From the NCBI GenBank assembly GCA_037176885.1, contig JAWWNJ010000072.1, forward strand, positions 186,001-250,000: a DNA stretch of 64,000 bases, read 5' to 3'. This document shows, piece after piece, positions 51,916 through 61,507 of the stretch. The notes below the pieces were generated by a model. It was not told where the DNA came from, ran no database searches, and was given only the letters and a program-made list of their open reading frames with translations. A program made the position numbers and the translations under genes. Position 1 is the stretch's first letter, and the number at the start of each line of letters is the position of its first letter. The DNA is from Favolaschia claudopus. Taxonomy: Eukaryota; Basidiomycota; Agaricomycetes; Agaricales; Mycenaceae.

Positions 51916-52140
51916 TGTCAGGGGAACCTCCTTTCTGCGCAGCATGACGCTAGGCACTTCTGCCCAAGTTCTTCCCCTGATCTGCACAGCATGATGCAAA
52001 TTGCCTTGAGACCTTTTGCCCAAGGCCAATTACATCATAGTTCTGGAGCTCCATCAAACACGTCATCAAGCTGGGACTTAGCTTGTGACCGGCCAGAGAC
52101 TATTGCCGGTTGACCCGGCCCTGTGGGAACTAGTTAGTAT
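51916..52140 (+). mobile_element. Gypsy LTR fragment (TGTCAGGGGAACC)
   Basis: It starts TGTCAGGGGAACCTCC, with CTGCGCAGCATGACGC and GGCACTTCTGCCCAAG as in the LTR starts at 59213 and 32862 (minus). A second GCACAGCATGATGCAA..GCCCAAGG unit follows, so the U3 part seems duplicated. The 3' end is not identified. Confidence 0.55.
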
Positions 52141-52683
52141 ATGTTTGCCACACCTAGCGTGGGAATCCTTAGCCTTTCTTCTCTTTGGAATGCTGCGAGC
52201 TCGTGCTAAGGGAGGGAGGAAAAAGGATGGTATATTTATGATTGCGGTGAGGGTGATGTGACCTCGCAGCGAGCGCTCTCGGGCCGGAACCCAAAGTCGG
52301 CGCGAAGCTGCACGAAACTACAAAAACTAAATACGATGTACATGCAATGTAAATGGGAGGTGGGTGGGAGAACTAAAAAACGAGAGCACGGGCGAAGGAA
52401 CGCGCCCGGTGGTGGTGGTGGAAGAAAAAGAGGCGATGAGTCACGGTGATGACTCCCACGTGCATTCCTCCGAGTGTATACACTCACTAGGAATGCTGCG
52501 AGCTCGTGCTAAGGGAGGGAGGAAAAAGGATGGTATATTTATGATTGCGGTGAGGGTGATGTGACCTCGCAGCGAGCGCTCTCGGGCCGGAACCCAGGAA
52601 GACAAGGCAGCCCGAGGGAGGAGGGGTTGCCGGGACAGCGAGGAGGGTGAGCTGAGGCCAAGAGAGCAAGAAAAGGGGTGCGG

Positions 52684-53742
52684 CTAGAGGGCATCGTCGC
52701 CGCGCCAAACCAATCCCGGGGCGACAACCATGGAGGTTGGTTGAATAAGTGGGGGGTCGGAGAGAAGGCGTTTACTCAACCCCACAATGACATCAGGTGG
52801 CGTGTCAATGTATAGTTTGAAGCAGTCAGAAGTCCAACGGCCCAGGCGCTGAATGTCAAGGTCGGAGAGACCGATGAGTCGAGCCCAAGTGGCAGCGCCA
52901 CGGCGGAAACTATGGCCCGAATATCCATCGCGAGTACGCCGGCCCACAAACAGCGGGTCGTCGGGCTTGCCCGGCTTATTAAGGTGGGCGCGGAGGAGGG
53001 TGTAGGCACAGGTGTGCAAGCCAGTTTTTGCGATAGTGATGCGCACCCCAGCGCGGAAGGGGTCGGTTTTTGAGGCCGGGAGGTCAACGGTGAGGTACTC
53101 GTCGTTTTGAATGATGATGTCGCGGCGCTTGAGGTTGAAAGCACCATCGAAAGAGTCGTAGGTGGTCTCGCCGCAGCGAAGAAAACCTGCGAAGGCCAGG
53201 GCGTAGGCAACTCGGAGAGTCTCGGCTAGCTCACGAGAAACACCCCGCGGAAGGGAGATAGGGTTGGAGAGGGAGGCAATAATCTGGGCTAGGACGGGCT
53301 GCGTAATAGGAAGTCGCTCCTTACGTTCTGCATCCCCGTACACCCGGCGTATACCACGAATCACACGCTCGAGAACGCGTGATTCAAAGGGGCGGGATTC
53401 GTATCCGAGGTCAGTATGGAAGGACTTGAGGGCACCAATGTAGCGCTTGATTGTTTTCGCACTGCAGCCCGGAGGGAGGGAGGCCGCCCATTCGAGAAGG
53501 TGGGCTTCTGAGGCGGGGTATGGAGAGGCACCGTCAGCACCGTATTTTCGCATGCAGAAAGACTCGAAGGAGTTGCAAGCCGTCTGGTTGACGCCGCGGG
53601 TGGAGGCAGCGAGGCCGTGCCAGAGGAAGTAGGCGACGAGCGGTGGTTGATCGACCCGTTCAGGCCATCCGGCGGGAGGTGGGGGAAGGGAGTGTGCTGT
53701 GAGGCGAAGAATTGAGGTAACAATGGGTGAAGACGTGGCATG
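52684..53742 (-). CDS. Tyrosine recombinase (YR) of the Ngaro-like element
   Basis: The frame is open from about 53742 to the stop at 52684 (about 350 codons) and overlaps the RNase H frame by up to 380 bp, so expression needs a frameshift or internal initiation. The N-terminal SAM-like domain starts VAYFLWHGLAASTRGVN and includes LLEWAASLPPG and KTIKRYIGALKSFHTDLGY. The catalytic domain has AFAGFLRCGE (Arg I), HSFRRGAATWARL (His-x-x-Arg), LGRWTSDCF (Trp/His position) and FKLYID (nucleophilic Tyr). All catalytic residues are present. The enzyme circularises and integrates the element cDNA in the nucleus in place of an integrase. It appears intact. Confidence 0.85.
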   Translation of the reverse strand, partial: HATSSPIVTSILRLTAHSLPPPPAGWPERVDQPPLVAYFLWHGLAASTRGVNQTACNSFESFCMRKYGADGASPYPASEAHLLEWAASLPPGCSAKTIKRYIGALKSFHTDLGYESRPFESRVLERVIRGIRRVYGDAERKERLPITQPVLAQIIASLSNPISLPRGVSRELAETLRVAYALAFAGFLRCGETTYDSFDGAFNLKRRDIIIQNDEYLTVDLPASKTDPFRAGVRITIAKTGLHTCAYTLLRAHLNKPGKPDDPLFVGRRTRDGYSGHSFRRGAATWARLIGLSDLDIQRLGRWTSDCFKLYIDTPPDVIVGLSKRLLSDPPLIQPTSMVVAPGLVWRGDDAL

Positions 53743-54185
53743 TCAAAACGAGAGAGTGCGTCAGCAAGGTAGTTCTGTTCAGAGGAAACCCACACGCAGG
53801 AGATGGAAAAGCCGAAAGATAGCGCAAGAAGGAAGATCTCCCTCAAGAGCGCCTGTGCAGGCACCTCCCGAATAGAACCTCCATTCAAACCAGCCACGCC
53901 GCCGGTGTTGTCAACCCGAAGTAAGACCCGGGACCCGGCCCAGGCTGGAGATGCCCAAATACGAAGAGCGTGGAGCACGGCCCACAGCTCCTTGAAAAGG
54001 ATAGACTTTCCCCGGTGCCGCCTGGGTACTCGCGTCGCAAAAAAATCGATAGGTGCCTCCCGGGGCCCAAGATGACCGCCAATTCCTTTCGAGGAAGACC
54101 CACTGGCGTCAGTAAAGATAACCACGCCCGGGCGGTGAGGATGTAGAGACTGGATACCGTTCCAAGTCGGGAGAATACGAGCCCA
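53361..54185 (-). CDS. RNase H domain of the Ngaro-like element
   Basis: It is in the same frame as the RT but after an in-frame TAG at 54186-54188. WARILPTWNGIQ, then VIFTDASGSSSKGIGGHLG (first Asp), ELWAVLHALRIWASPAWAGS (Glu), RVDNTGGVAGLNGG (Asp) and SEQNYLADALSRFDMP (final Asp) give the full catalytic set of a retroelement RNase H. The frame continues past the domain to 53361, but there the real coding is in the YR frame. It degrades the RNA of the RNA-DNA hybrid during reverse transcription. Confidence 0.82.
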   Translation of the reverse strand, partial: WARILPTWNGIQSLHPHRPGVVIFTDASGSSSKGIGGHLGPREAPIDFFATRVPRRHRGKSILFKELWAVLHALRIWASPAWAGSRVLLRVDNTGGVAGLNGGSIREVPAQALLREIFLLALSFGFSISCVWVSSEQNYLADALSRFDMPRLHPLLPQFFASQHTPFPHLPPDGLNGSINHRSSPTSSGTASLPPPAASTRRLATPSSLSACENTVLTVPLHTPPQKPTFSNGRPPSLRAAVRKQSSATLVPSSPSILTSDTNPAPLNHAFSSV

Positions 54186-55358
54186 CTATTTCAAGTCACG
54201 GCGTGCACCTCTCGGGATGCGACGCCGACTAAAGGATGGGAAACGGGACAGCGCATCATATACGCGACGGATGAAAGCGCGCCCCGCCGGCAGGACTTTC
54301 GTTGCAAACTGCAGAAGGCCAGCGACTGACTGGAGTTCCAAGAGGGTAGCAGACGCTCCGGATAGAAGGGAGTGTAGAGTAGCCATAATGCGCTGCAGCT
54401 TCTCTGCAGGGAGAGCCACTGTGAAGGCAACAGTGTCAATCTCGATGCCTAGAATAACACCCCGGGTAGACGGAGGAATGTCCTTCCCTGCCTTCCCCAC
54501 CGGATGTGCAGAAAAGCCAGTTGCGTCACAGATTGCGCGGAAGATTGCACGGTCGCGCTCTGCAAGGTCATACTCGCCTGCTGCGCGAGCACCAAAGAAG
54601 TCGTCGAGGAAGTGGTCAAGGGGGGCGCCCATACGCTCCGAGATCCAGTGCAGGGCCTCCGCAAACAAGTTGAAAGTGAAGGGTGATGAGCGGGATCCGA
54701 ATGGTAGGCGAACGTCAATGTAACCAACACCGTCGAAGTAGAAGCCATACAGCAGAGAGTCGTCTGGGCATACTACAATGTGGCGGAACGCACGCCGCAG
54801 GTCGATCTTCCAGAGGAGAGCGCCAGGACCAAGTCGGCGGAGGCGGTCAAAGAAGGTGTCAAGCGAGGTGTAGGAGAGTGTCACTGCGTCAGAGGAAATG
54901 CTATCGTTGATAGACGAGCCACGAGGATAAGAGAGGTGGTGGACAGTGCGCCAACCACCATCGGCTTTGGGGACAGTGCCCACAGGTGAGTAAACGACCC
55001 GGTGCTGCTCATGAACGGGGAGGGAGTCGACACGGCGAAGCTCACCCAGAGAAAAGTTTGCCAGAATATCTGCAGCGGTTACAGCGTGCTCGGACGGTGT
55101 GGCAGGCAGATTCCGTGAGAAGGCGCGGCCCACTCGGGGGCCGGTGTATCCAATTGACGCACCATAGGTACAGATATTATGTAGGTGTTGTACGAAGGAG
55201 GGATCAGGATAATCCTGAAGTAAGAAAGATAGCATAGCGGGATTAAGGGAGCTAGTAACACGAGGACCGGAGGTAGGGGCAACTGGGAATGTGATGTGTG
55301 TATTAGGACGGGCAGGGGGAGGAGGCATTAGATGGGCAGAGAGATGAGCAGTATGCAA
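54186..55358 (-). CDS. Reverse transcriptase of the Ngaro-like element
   Basis: About 390 codons. RT landmarks: VGTVPKADGGWRTVHHLSYP, LWKIDLRRAFRHIVVCPDDS (palm Asp), GVGYIDVRLPFGSRSSPFTF, and FLDDFFGA in place of YxDD. ESVAGLLQFATKVLPAGRAF-type thumb/connection sequence follows. The frame ends in RRDLK-TAG-WARILP. In relatives this position is normally Trp, so a single TGG-to-TAG change (G to A) probably created the stop. The Gag frame ends at 55467, just upstream in another frame. Confidence 0.85.
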   Translation of the reverse strand: MHTAHLSAHLMPPPPARPNTHITFPVAPTSGPRVTSSLNPAMLSFLLQDYPDPSFVQHLHNICTYGASIGYTGPRVGRAFSRNLPATPSEHAVTAADILANFSLGELRRVDSLPVHEQHRVVYSPVGTVPKADGGWRTVHHLSYPRGSSINDSISSDAVTLSYTSLDTFFDRLRRLGPGALLWKIDLRRAFRHIVVCPDDSLLYGFYFDGVGYIDVRLPFGSRSSPFTFNLFAEALHWISERMGAPLDHFLDDFFGARAAGEYDLAERDRAIFRAICDATGFSAHPVGKAGKDIPPSTRGVILGIEIDTVAFTVALPAEKLQRIMATLHSLLSGASATLLELQSVAGLLQFATKVLPAGRAFIRRVYDALSRFPSFSRRRIPRGARRDLK

Positions 55359-55466
55359 GAGGGGTGATAGAGAGGGTGCGGTGCGAGGAGCCAGTGGACA
55401 AAGAGGAACCGAAGGGTTGGTCGGAGTGGGGCAGAGGCCGGACTCGGTCAGCGTGCCCCAAACATC

Positions 55467-56378
55467 CTACTTCCGCTTCTGAGGGCAAGCATGTGCGGGG
55501 TGGGCGCCCTGACACGCAATGCAGACGTGGCGGCGAGAGCACTTGTCGCCCATGCGACAACCAGCGGCATCCTGAAACTTGTAGCAGGTCTCATCAACCT
55601 TCGGACGGGATGCAGGGGCGCTGGGTTCGGAAAGGCGCTCAGCGAGGTCGTGTTTGCGCTTGGAGGAGAATGGTGGGGGCAGTGGGTAGCGAACCAACCT
55701 GGTGGAGACGAGGCCCTGATCGGGCGTCACCCAGCGCGTGGGGAGAAAATTCTCCGCCATGCGCACACGAATAAATTCGTAGTGGTAACGCAAGACTGCG
55801 GACCACTCATACTGTGTGGTGAAATCCATGAGCTGGCTGGTGTAGATGGAAAGGGCGGCAGCAACACCACCGTTGGTGGTGTCAATGAGGGAGCGGATGC
55901 CGGTGTAGGTCGACCAGGCATCAAGGAGCGGGGGTAAGGAGGGGAATGCCTTGACCCATGCGCGGGGAAGACCCGCATCAAGGGCTTCCTCTGGTTGTTC
56001 CGGGGCGGCAACACCAGAAGTCGGGTGGAAGAGAATGGGCACGGGGGCAGCGGGGGCAGCGGCGGCGATGGAGGAGAGCTTGGGGAGGTCGTCGGCTTCG
56101 AAGGTGCCATTCACAATGGCGTCGATGTGCGCCAGCTTGACGCGGCGGTACCACATCGTGGGGGACCGAAAGGAGGCGGAAGCGAAATTGTCAAGCTCAC
56201 CGGCGGCATTGGTAGTGGGGACCGTAACATTTCCGCTGCCGTTCGCTGCGTTCGACGAGGATGACGCGCCGGAGCCGCCCGAAGGGTTGGCGGAGCTGTC
56301 GGCAATGGCCCGGGTCACAATGGCCGTAAGTGCGGCCAGCTGAGCCTCACTGAAGGGCGAGGGGTCGTCGTTGGCCAT
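55467..56378 (-). CDS. Gag-like ORF1 of the Ngaro-like element
   Basis: The ATG at 56378 (MANDDPSPFSEAQLAALTAI) is the best start, since the open frame upstream lies inside the A1 repeat. About 303 residues: a Ser/Ala-rich low-complexity part near 25-50, a helical middle (FEADDLPKLS, AWSTYTGIRSLIDTTNGGVA, RYHYEFIRVRMAENFLPTRW) and a C-terminal cysteine-rich segment CYKFQDAAGCRMGDKCSRRH then VCIACQGAHPAHACPQKRK. These are a CCCH-like and a CCHC-like knuckle, fitting RNA binding. It is the element's structural protein. Confidence 0.75.
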   Translation of the reverse strand: MANDDPSPFSEAQLAALTAIVTRAIADSSANPSGGSGASSSSNAANGSGNVTVPTTNAAGELDNFASASFRSPTMWYRRVKLAHIDAIVNGTFEADDLPKLSSIAAAAPAAPVPILFHPTSGVAAPEQPEEALDAGLPRAWVKAFPSLPPLLDAWSTYTGIRSLIDTTNGGVAAALSIYTSQLMDFTTQYEWSAVLRYHYEFIRVRMAENFLPTRWVTPDQGLVSTRLVRYPLPPPFSSKRKHDLAERLSEPSAPASRPKVDETCYKFQDAAGCRMGDKCSRRHVCIACQGAHPAHACPQKRK

Positions 56379-56514
56379 TGGGGAAGAGAAAAGAACTAAA
56401 AAACGAGAGCACGGGCGAAGGAACGCGCCCGGTGGTGGTGGTGGAAGAAAAAGAGGCGATGAGTCACGGTGATGACTCCCACGTGCATTCCTCCGAGTGT
56501 ATACACTCACTAGG

Positions 56515-56770
56515 ATTCTCCCTCGCTAGGTGCGCTGTAATGTATTCCTAGTAGCATCTTTAATTAACTTTGGATTCTCCCTCGCTAGACCCTCCAGACA
56601 TCTCGGGTCCTAAAGGTTGCCCTTACAGCAGAAGAAAGGCTCCAGGGGATTAACTGGTCAAGATTGCGCGCTTTGGCGATTTTTCAGACGCTTCGTCGGA
56701 CTCCTCCTCTGCTGTCTCGGACGCGCAAACCGCGAATCTTGCCCCCTCCTCCCCCTCTCTAGAACCTACC
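56515..56770. other. Flank between Ngaro-like and gypsy elements
   Basis: It contains two copies of GGATTCTCCCTCGCTAG (56512-56528 and 56571-56587) and the leader of the gypsy gag; no LTR start was identified. Confidence 0.4.
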
Positions 56771-57887
56771 ATGACCGACTCTGCCGCCGCTGCTGCAGCC
56801 GCCGCCGAGCGGATGGATAGGCTCGAGAGGACTGTTGACCGTCTCGTCGAGCTTTTTCAAACCGCTGCCAATCCTCCAACTACTACTGCTCCGACCCCTG
56901 CCGCTCCTCCAGAGCCTCCGGCCGAGAGTCCAGGACTCTTTGCCAACCTCACACCGGCAGCAAAAACGGTCCTTCGACCGAACCCCCCTTTCGTCTTTGA
57001 CAGCGACCGCTCGGCTGGCCGGGCCTTTCTTCACTCAGCTCGGACTTACATCCGACTGGTTCCGGAGGCGTTTGTCGCAGGCGGCGAGATGTCTGAGGAA
57101 AAGGCAGTGCGTTTCACCATGTCCTTTATGTCCAAAGACTCTGCGCAAAAATGGGCTGAGCACATGTCCATCAAAACCCCTTTCCCCTTCCTCACCTGGG
57201 ATGGCTTCTCAGCTCACGCTTTGTCGAGGAGAACGAGCAGGACCACGCCCTACACAAACTCGAGTCTAGGGCATACTATATGGGCTCCCGGGATGTCTTC
57301 AAGTACACTGATGACTTTGAAGACCTCTTTGACCTTGCTGGGTTTGCTGACACATTGGTCAAGGTCACCAAGTTCCGCTCTGGCCTTGACCCTGCCATCA
57401 ATGCGGCAATCACCTCGTCCAGCGACCCCCAGACCTCGGCGACTACATGGCTTGGCGGGCCCGAGCGTACCGCCAGTACGAATCACACGTGCGGGCTCAT
57501 GCTGCTGGGCTTCTCCCGAAAACCCCCTCAGCTCCGCCAGCCGCTCGCTCACGTCCAGCAGGTGTCTTCCCTGTTGTCCCTGCGCCTCCTCCTCGGGCCA
57601 TGCCAGCTCCCGCTCCTCCGCAGGTAGTCCCCATGGACGTTGATCGCACGCGCTCCGGGAGAGGACCTCCCCGCGGCTGCTACCGATGCGGCGGTCCACA
57701 CCTGGCCCGGGATTGCCCCACCCCGGCTGACGTCCGAGCCGCTGATGTCCTTGACGAGGTCATTCGCCAGCTTGGGTCCGAGCTCCTCTCCGAACTGGTG
57801 GCTTGGGTTGCCACCACCGACTCACTGCCTGAGCCGGAGTCTGTAGCCGCCGAGGAAGAGCAGGGTTTTCTCCCACGCGACGAGTGA
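56771..57887 (+). pseudogene. Ty3/gypsy Gag, frameshifted twice
   Basis: Starts ACCATGACCGAC; MDRLERTVDRLVELFQTA is a coiled-coil-like start, followed by a Pro/Thr linker. The gag domain includes PFVFDSDRSAGRAFLHSART, KAVRFTMSFMSKDSAQKWAE, then, after a slip near 57222, FVEENEQDHALHKLESRAYY and DFEDLFDLAGF. After another slip near 57433 it continues DYMAWRARAYRQYESH and one knuckle CYRCGGPHLARDC near 57680-57720. It ends at 57887. It is the Gag of a different gypsy lineage from 33363-34265. Confidence 0.8.
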
Positions 57888-57973
57888 GCGGTACACCCTC
57901 GATCGCGTCTCCTAATCGCTTCGCATGTCTGTATGATTAGTCTGCCAATGTTACACCTGTTGAACCTGCCGAA

Positions 57974-59212
57974 ATGAAAGATGTACGCCCTACTCCCCTC
58001 CGTTCCCCACGCATCCGGCGAAAGCCTTGGGAACGTAGACTGCCTCAGCGCTATACTGTTGCTGCTGCACCCGGTGCCAACTCCCTGCATCTCCCCCTTG
58101 AGATTCAGGCAGTCCAGGATGCCACCAAGCTTTCCCTCGAAGGTCTCGTCGACTGTGGTGCCACCTCAGACTTCATTGACTCTGAGTTCGCAGCTAAGTC
58201 TGGCCTCCCCCTCCGTCGCCTTGCACAGCCCATTCCAGTTTTCAATGTGGATGGCTCGCCAAATGAGGCTGGTGCGATCCGCGAGGTGGCTGACGTTGTG
58301 CTGCAGTATCGTGGTACTCTGAGCGCATGCAGCTCGCTGTTACCCGTCTTGGGAAGCAGAAGCTCATCCTCGGCTACTCCTGGCTCCGGAAGCATAACCC
58401 GGAGATCGACTGGGACACCCGAGAGGTCAAGATGAGCAGATGCCCCAGCAAGTGCTCTACGTGCCTCACCGAGGTTCGCCTGGAGGCTCGCGCTGCACGC
58501 CGAGAGTCCCACCTGGCCGCTGAGATCCTCAGGCAGCTCCGGCTTGGTCCCCTTCCATCCATCTGCGGCATAGACTTAGGCGAAGATGAATACGATGACC
58601 TGCCAGAGCTGTTCCCGGACTACGAGGATGATGACGAGGATGATGTGGATGATGTGGATGATGCGGATGATGTGGATGACCCCCTTGAGCCGGGAGACCG
58701 GGTGTTCTACACCCAGTTCCTGCCTTCTGAGGATATCTGTGCTGGAAGCACCGTCTCCCAGCGTCTGGCTGAGGCATACGCCAAAAACTCAGCCCCGGCG
58801 CGCTCGGACGTTCCCGAATGGGCCCGAGAGTTTGACGATGTTTACAACAAGGAGTCCTTTGACTCGCTGCCTGAACACCGATCCTGGGACCATGCCATTG
58901 AGCTCGTGCCGAACTCTAAACCCACGAACTGCAAGGTCTACCTAATCTCGCCTCTCGAACAGAAGGAACTTGATGCCTTCATCGAGGAGGGACTTGGCAC
59001 TGGCCGGATTCGACCGTCAAAATCACCTATGGTCTCACCCGTCTTCTTCGTCAAGAAGAATGATGGCGGACTTCGGTTTGTACAGGACTATCGAGCTCTA
59101 AACACCATGACTGTGAAGAATCGCTACCCGCTCCCCTTGATCAACGACCTCATCAACCGACTCAGGGGCGCTCGGTACTTCACGAAGCTCGATGTCCGGT
59201 GGTGTCAGGGGA
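57974..59212 (+). pseudogene. Ty3/gypsy protease and start of reverse transcriptase, truncated
   Basis: The first frame holds a retropepsin-like segment EGLVDCGATSDFIDSEFAAK (active site DCG). A one-base slip near 58320 leads to QLAVTRLGKQKLILGYSWLR and HNPEIDW. A long acidic insert encoded by GAT repeats (58628-58682) follows. The pre-RT region is EWAREFDDVYNKESFDSLPE, and the RT start is GRIRPSKSPMVSPVFFVKKN, GGLRFVQDYRALNTMTVKNR, YPLPLINDLI and YFTKLDVRW. At 59212 it ends abruptly and LTR sequence begins. Palm YxDD, RNase H and integrase are missing. Confidence 0.85.
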
Positions 59213-59282
59213 ACCCCTGTTCTGCGCAGCATGACGCAAAGGGACTTGGGCACTTCTGCCCAAGTCCCATTACATTATTGTT
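59213..59282 (+). mobile_element. LTR start fused to gypsy RT
   Basis: TGTCAGGGGAACCCCTGTTC, GCAGCATGACGC and GGGCACTTCTGCCCAAGTCC match the LTR starts at 51916 and 32862 (minus). Similarity fades after about 59282. Either a deletion joined RT to the 3' LTR or another element inserted and lost its remainder. Confidence 0.6.
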
Positions 59283-60170
59283 TGACCAAAAAATATGAAC
59301 TCAAGAAAACTGTTAGAGGTGGTATAGGATGAATCAAGCACCAATAATCTATTACAATCCAGCAAAGAGGCACATGCATCATATCCTCCGTTGCCTCTGA
59401 TATCAAATACAGTCGTAACCTGGGAACAACGTAACGTAGAAGAGCAACACGCATATTCCGTACCCGCGGACATTTTGGCGAGCTGGAATTTGCACTCTCC
59501 CGCTATTTTTGAGGTCGCTGAATTCAATGGACCACTTTTTGGAGCCTAAAAATTACTTCCCTGGGCAGTGGGAGCGCAATTTGTCGAAAATGCCCAATTT
59601 TGGAAGAAAGTTTGTGATTTCCCCAACCCTTTGAAAATCTCCATGGAAAATTTGGTGTCTAAAAAGTCCCCACAAACCATATTTCCCATTGGCAAAAGAA
59701 TTGGACCGAATAGCTTCTTTGAAGGGCTAGAACCAGCTGGTTTGTTGCTGATTTTTGATTTTTTCAGCTGAATTGTGAATTTTGCCTTGCAATATAAACA
59801 CCACCTGGTGTTTCTGTGCATGCTTGATTTGTGGTATGATACCTCTAGGGCCTGAATATACATGCTCTATGTTGTCGCGGCCTGCGGGGAAGGATTCTAG
59901 CTCTGTTTGCTGTTGTTGCTCTTCTACGTTATTTGGCCCATTTGGGTGGAGCCAAACTTTGGCCCTTGAACTCACTCAAAACAGACTGCATCGACCCCTA
60001 ATTTTTGACGAATCTGCGGAACGGATGCGGGGCTATTACCCTAGCACAAAAAACTCAGAGTTTTGGTGCATTTTTCATCGAATAATGCGCGGGAAAGCTA
60101 ATCGTTGCGCTTCCCAGTTTACGACTGTACAGCCAAAGCTGATCGTTCCAAATACTCTCTCCGCGCTCTC
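59283..60170. other. No recognisable gene
   Basis: About 890 bp of anonymous sequence with short open frames on both strands; no repeat partner found in the window. Confidence 0.4.
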
Positions 60171-60175
60171 TGTCC

Positions 60176-60522
60176 TAAAGTAGGTCAAAAGGTGATGAGA
60201 GCGCGATGAGCGGCCGTGAACAAGTGAGTCGGAGTCAGCTAGAGTATATTAGAGAGCTAGTCGACGTGGGGAACAAGTGACTAGTACCTAGAGTATATTA
60301 GAGACTACAAGGACTGTGAGTAGAAAGTAGAAAGTAAAGTAAAGGTATACGCACGCTAGTCGACGTGGGGAACAAGTGACTAGCGGGCAGCAAAGGTAAC
60401 GAGCAGTATATAAGGTAGTGAAGGGGATGGTGATGGCGATGCGACGGTACGGGTGCAAAGGATGATGAAACGACGAAAAGAAATCGGAACGGAGTGGAAG
60501 CTCACGGATCAATCCTACAACA
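60176..60522 (-). mobile_element. Probable solo LTR with TGTCC target duplication
   Basis: Read on the minus strand it starts TGTTGTAGGATTGATCCGTG. It is bounded by TGTCC at 60171-60175 and 60523-60527, a 5-bp direct repeat as made by LTR integrases. It contains TTATATAC near 60408 (TATA-like) and two copies each of CTAGTCACTTGTTCCCCACG and CTCTAATATACTCTA. The 3' end reads CTACTTTA instead of a CA terminus, which is a point against. Confidence 0.5.
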
Positions 60523-61507
60523 TGTCCCGTGCCTTATAAGAAAGCGGTTCCGTTGGAAGGTGAGGACGATTATCTCGAGCTCTCTGATGTCGCCAGCTGA
60601 CCGACGCCTACGGCGCGGGCGAGTCGGGGCAGTGCGAGTACGGCCTGGCCCTAAATTGCCATGGCGTCAGGCAAGCGTCAGGCATTCAGTGCCATTCAGG
60701 TTGAGAAACTGTTGGCAGCGGATCATTTAGACGAAGATAACCTGATGATGGCGAGCTCCAGGGTAGGATTCGGAGACGACAATGGCGAGAACGCGTTACT
60801 TGTCCACCCCAAAAAAAATTCATTTGTTTGTTCCTAAGGCCTTAATTAGGCCTTAATATGATATTAAGCCCTTAGCCGCTGAGGTTGCCCTTAATAAGGC
60901 CTAAAGAAGGAACACTGGAACTTGATCCAGCCCAACCGTTTGAACCGTTTACAAACTGTTTCCAAACTGTTTCCGACTTCGAGCAAATTAAATGGAAACG
61001 AAAACGGATATTACCGTTTACATACAAACGGATAATACCGTTTACATACAAACGGAAATGGTTGGAGCCTTACCGAGGAGTGGAAGGGTGAGGTAATGGT
61101 TTGATGAGGGACTTAGGCAAATTTTCGAAAGAGCCAGCCGAAACACGGGAGAGTCTGCAGAGGCCAGAGCAGGATGTCGGGGGAACGTTTGAGGATGTTC
61201 CTAAAACATTTTGTGAATGTTGATGGGATGTTGGCCACCGCACATCAAAGGGACATCGCCGAGGCGAGCTTCTCGGAGCGCCGGGCTCAGATGTCCAGTC
61301 CACATCATCTCAGTGTACGTCCAAGACTTTATATACGTTTGAACGACTATCTTCAGAAAAGTTTATGAAGTCTTGTTTACGAGACTAATTGAACACTACT
61401 GTAAGTACTTACGTTTATTGATTTGTCACGAAGTGTGGTCCGCTATCATACAAGTGAATTACATTGCTTCAGTAGCGAAGCGCAAACTGAATTGCTGTGC
61501 ACTTGCT
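60523..61507. other. Intergenic region with small repeats
   Basis: It contains a TAAGGCCTTA-type cluster (60833-60905) like the element at 44424; near-tandem ACCGTTTACATACAAACGGA units (61009-61053); and an end fragment TTTGTCACGAAGTGTGGTCC (61424-61443) of the TGGTTGCGG MITE family. No supported gene. The EPL1-bZIP gene ends (3' side) at 61508. Confidence 0.5.

Larger units (their letters stand above)
52197..56514 (-). mobile_element. Near-complete Ngaro-like tyrosine-recombinase retrotransposon (4.3 kb)
   Basis: On the minus strand the order is A1 (56393-56514), Gag-like ORF, RT, RNase H, recombinase, B1 (52491-52596), A2 (52370-52491), B2 (52197-52293). A1/A2 are direct copies and so are B1/B2: the split direct repeats of the PAT/Ngaro branch of DIRS elements. 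No methyltransferase domain is seen, which favours Ngaro. Integration by recombinase leaves no target duplication, and none is evident. A deleted relative lies at 8874-10081. Confidence 0.88.

Noticed and set aside
52197..52596. A and B repeats read as LTRs of an ordinary LTR element
   Set aside because: The order A1-ORFs-B1-A2-B2 and a tyrosine recombinase in place of an integrase show split direct repeats instead.
58628..58682. GAT-rich tract as a stand-alone microsatellite locus
   Set aside because: It is in frame within the gypsy pol and encodes the acidic insert, so it is part of that gene.
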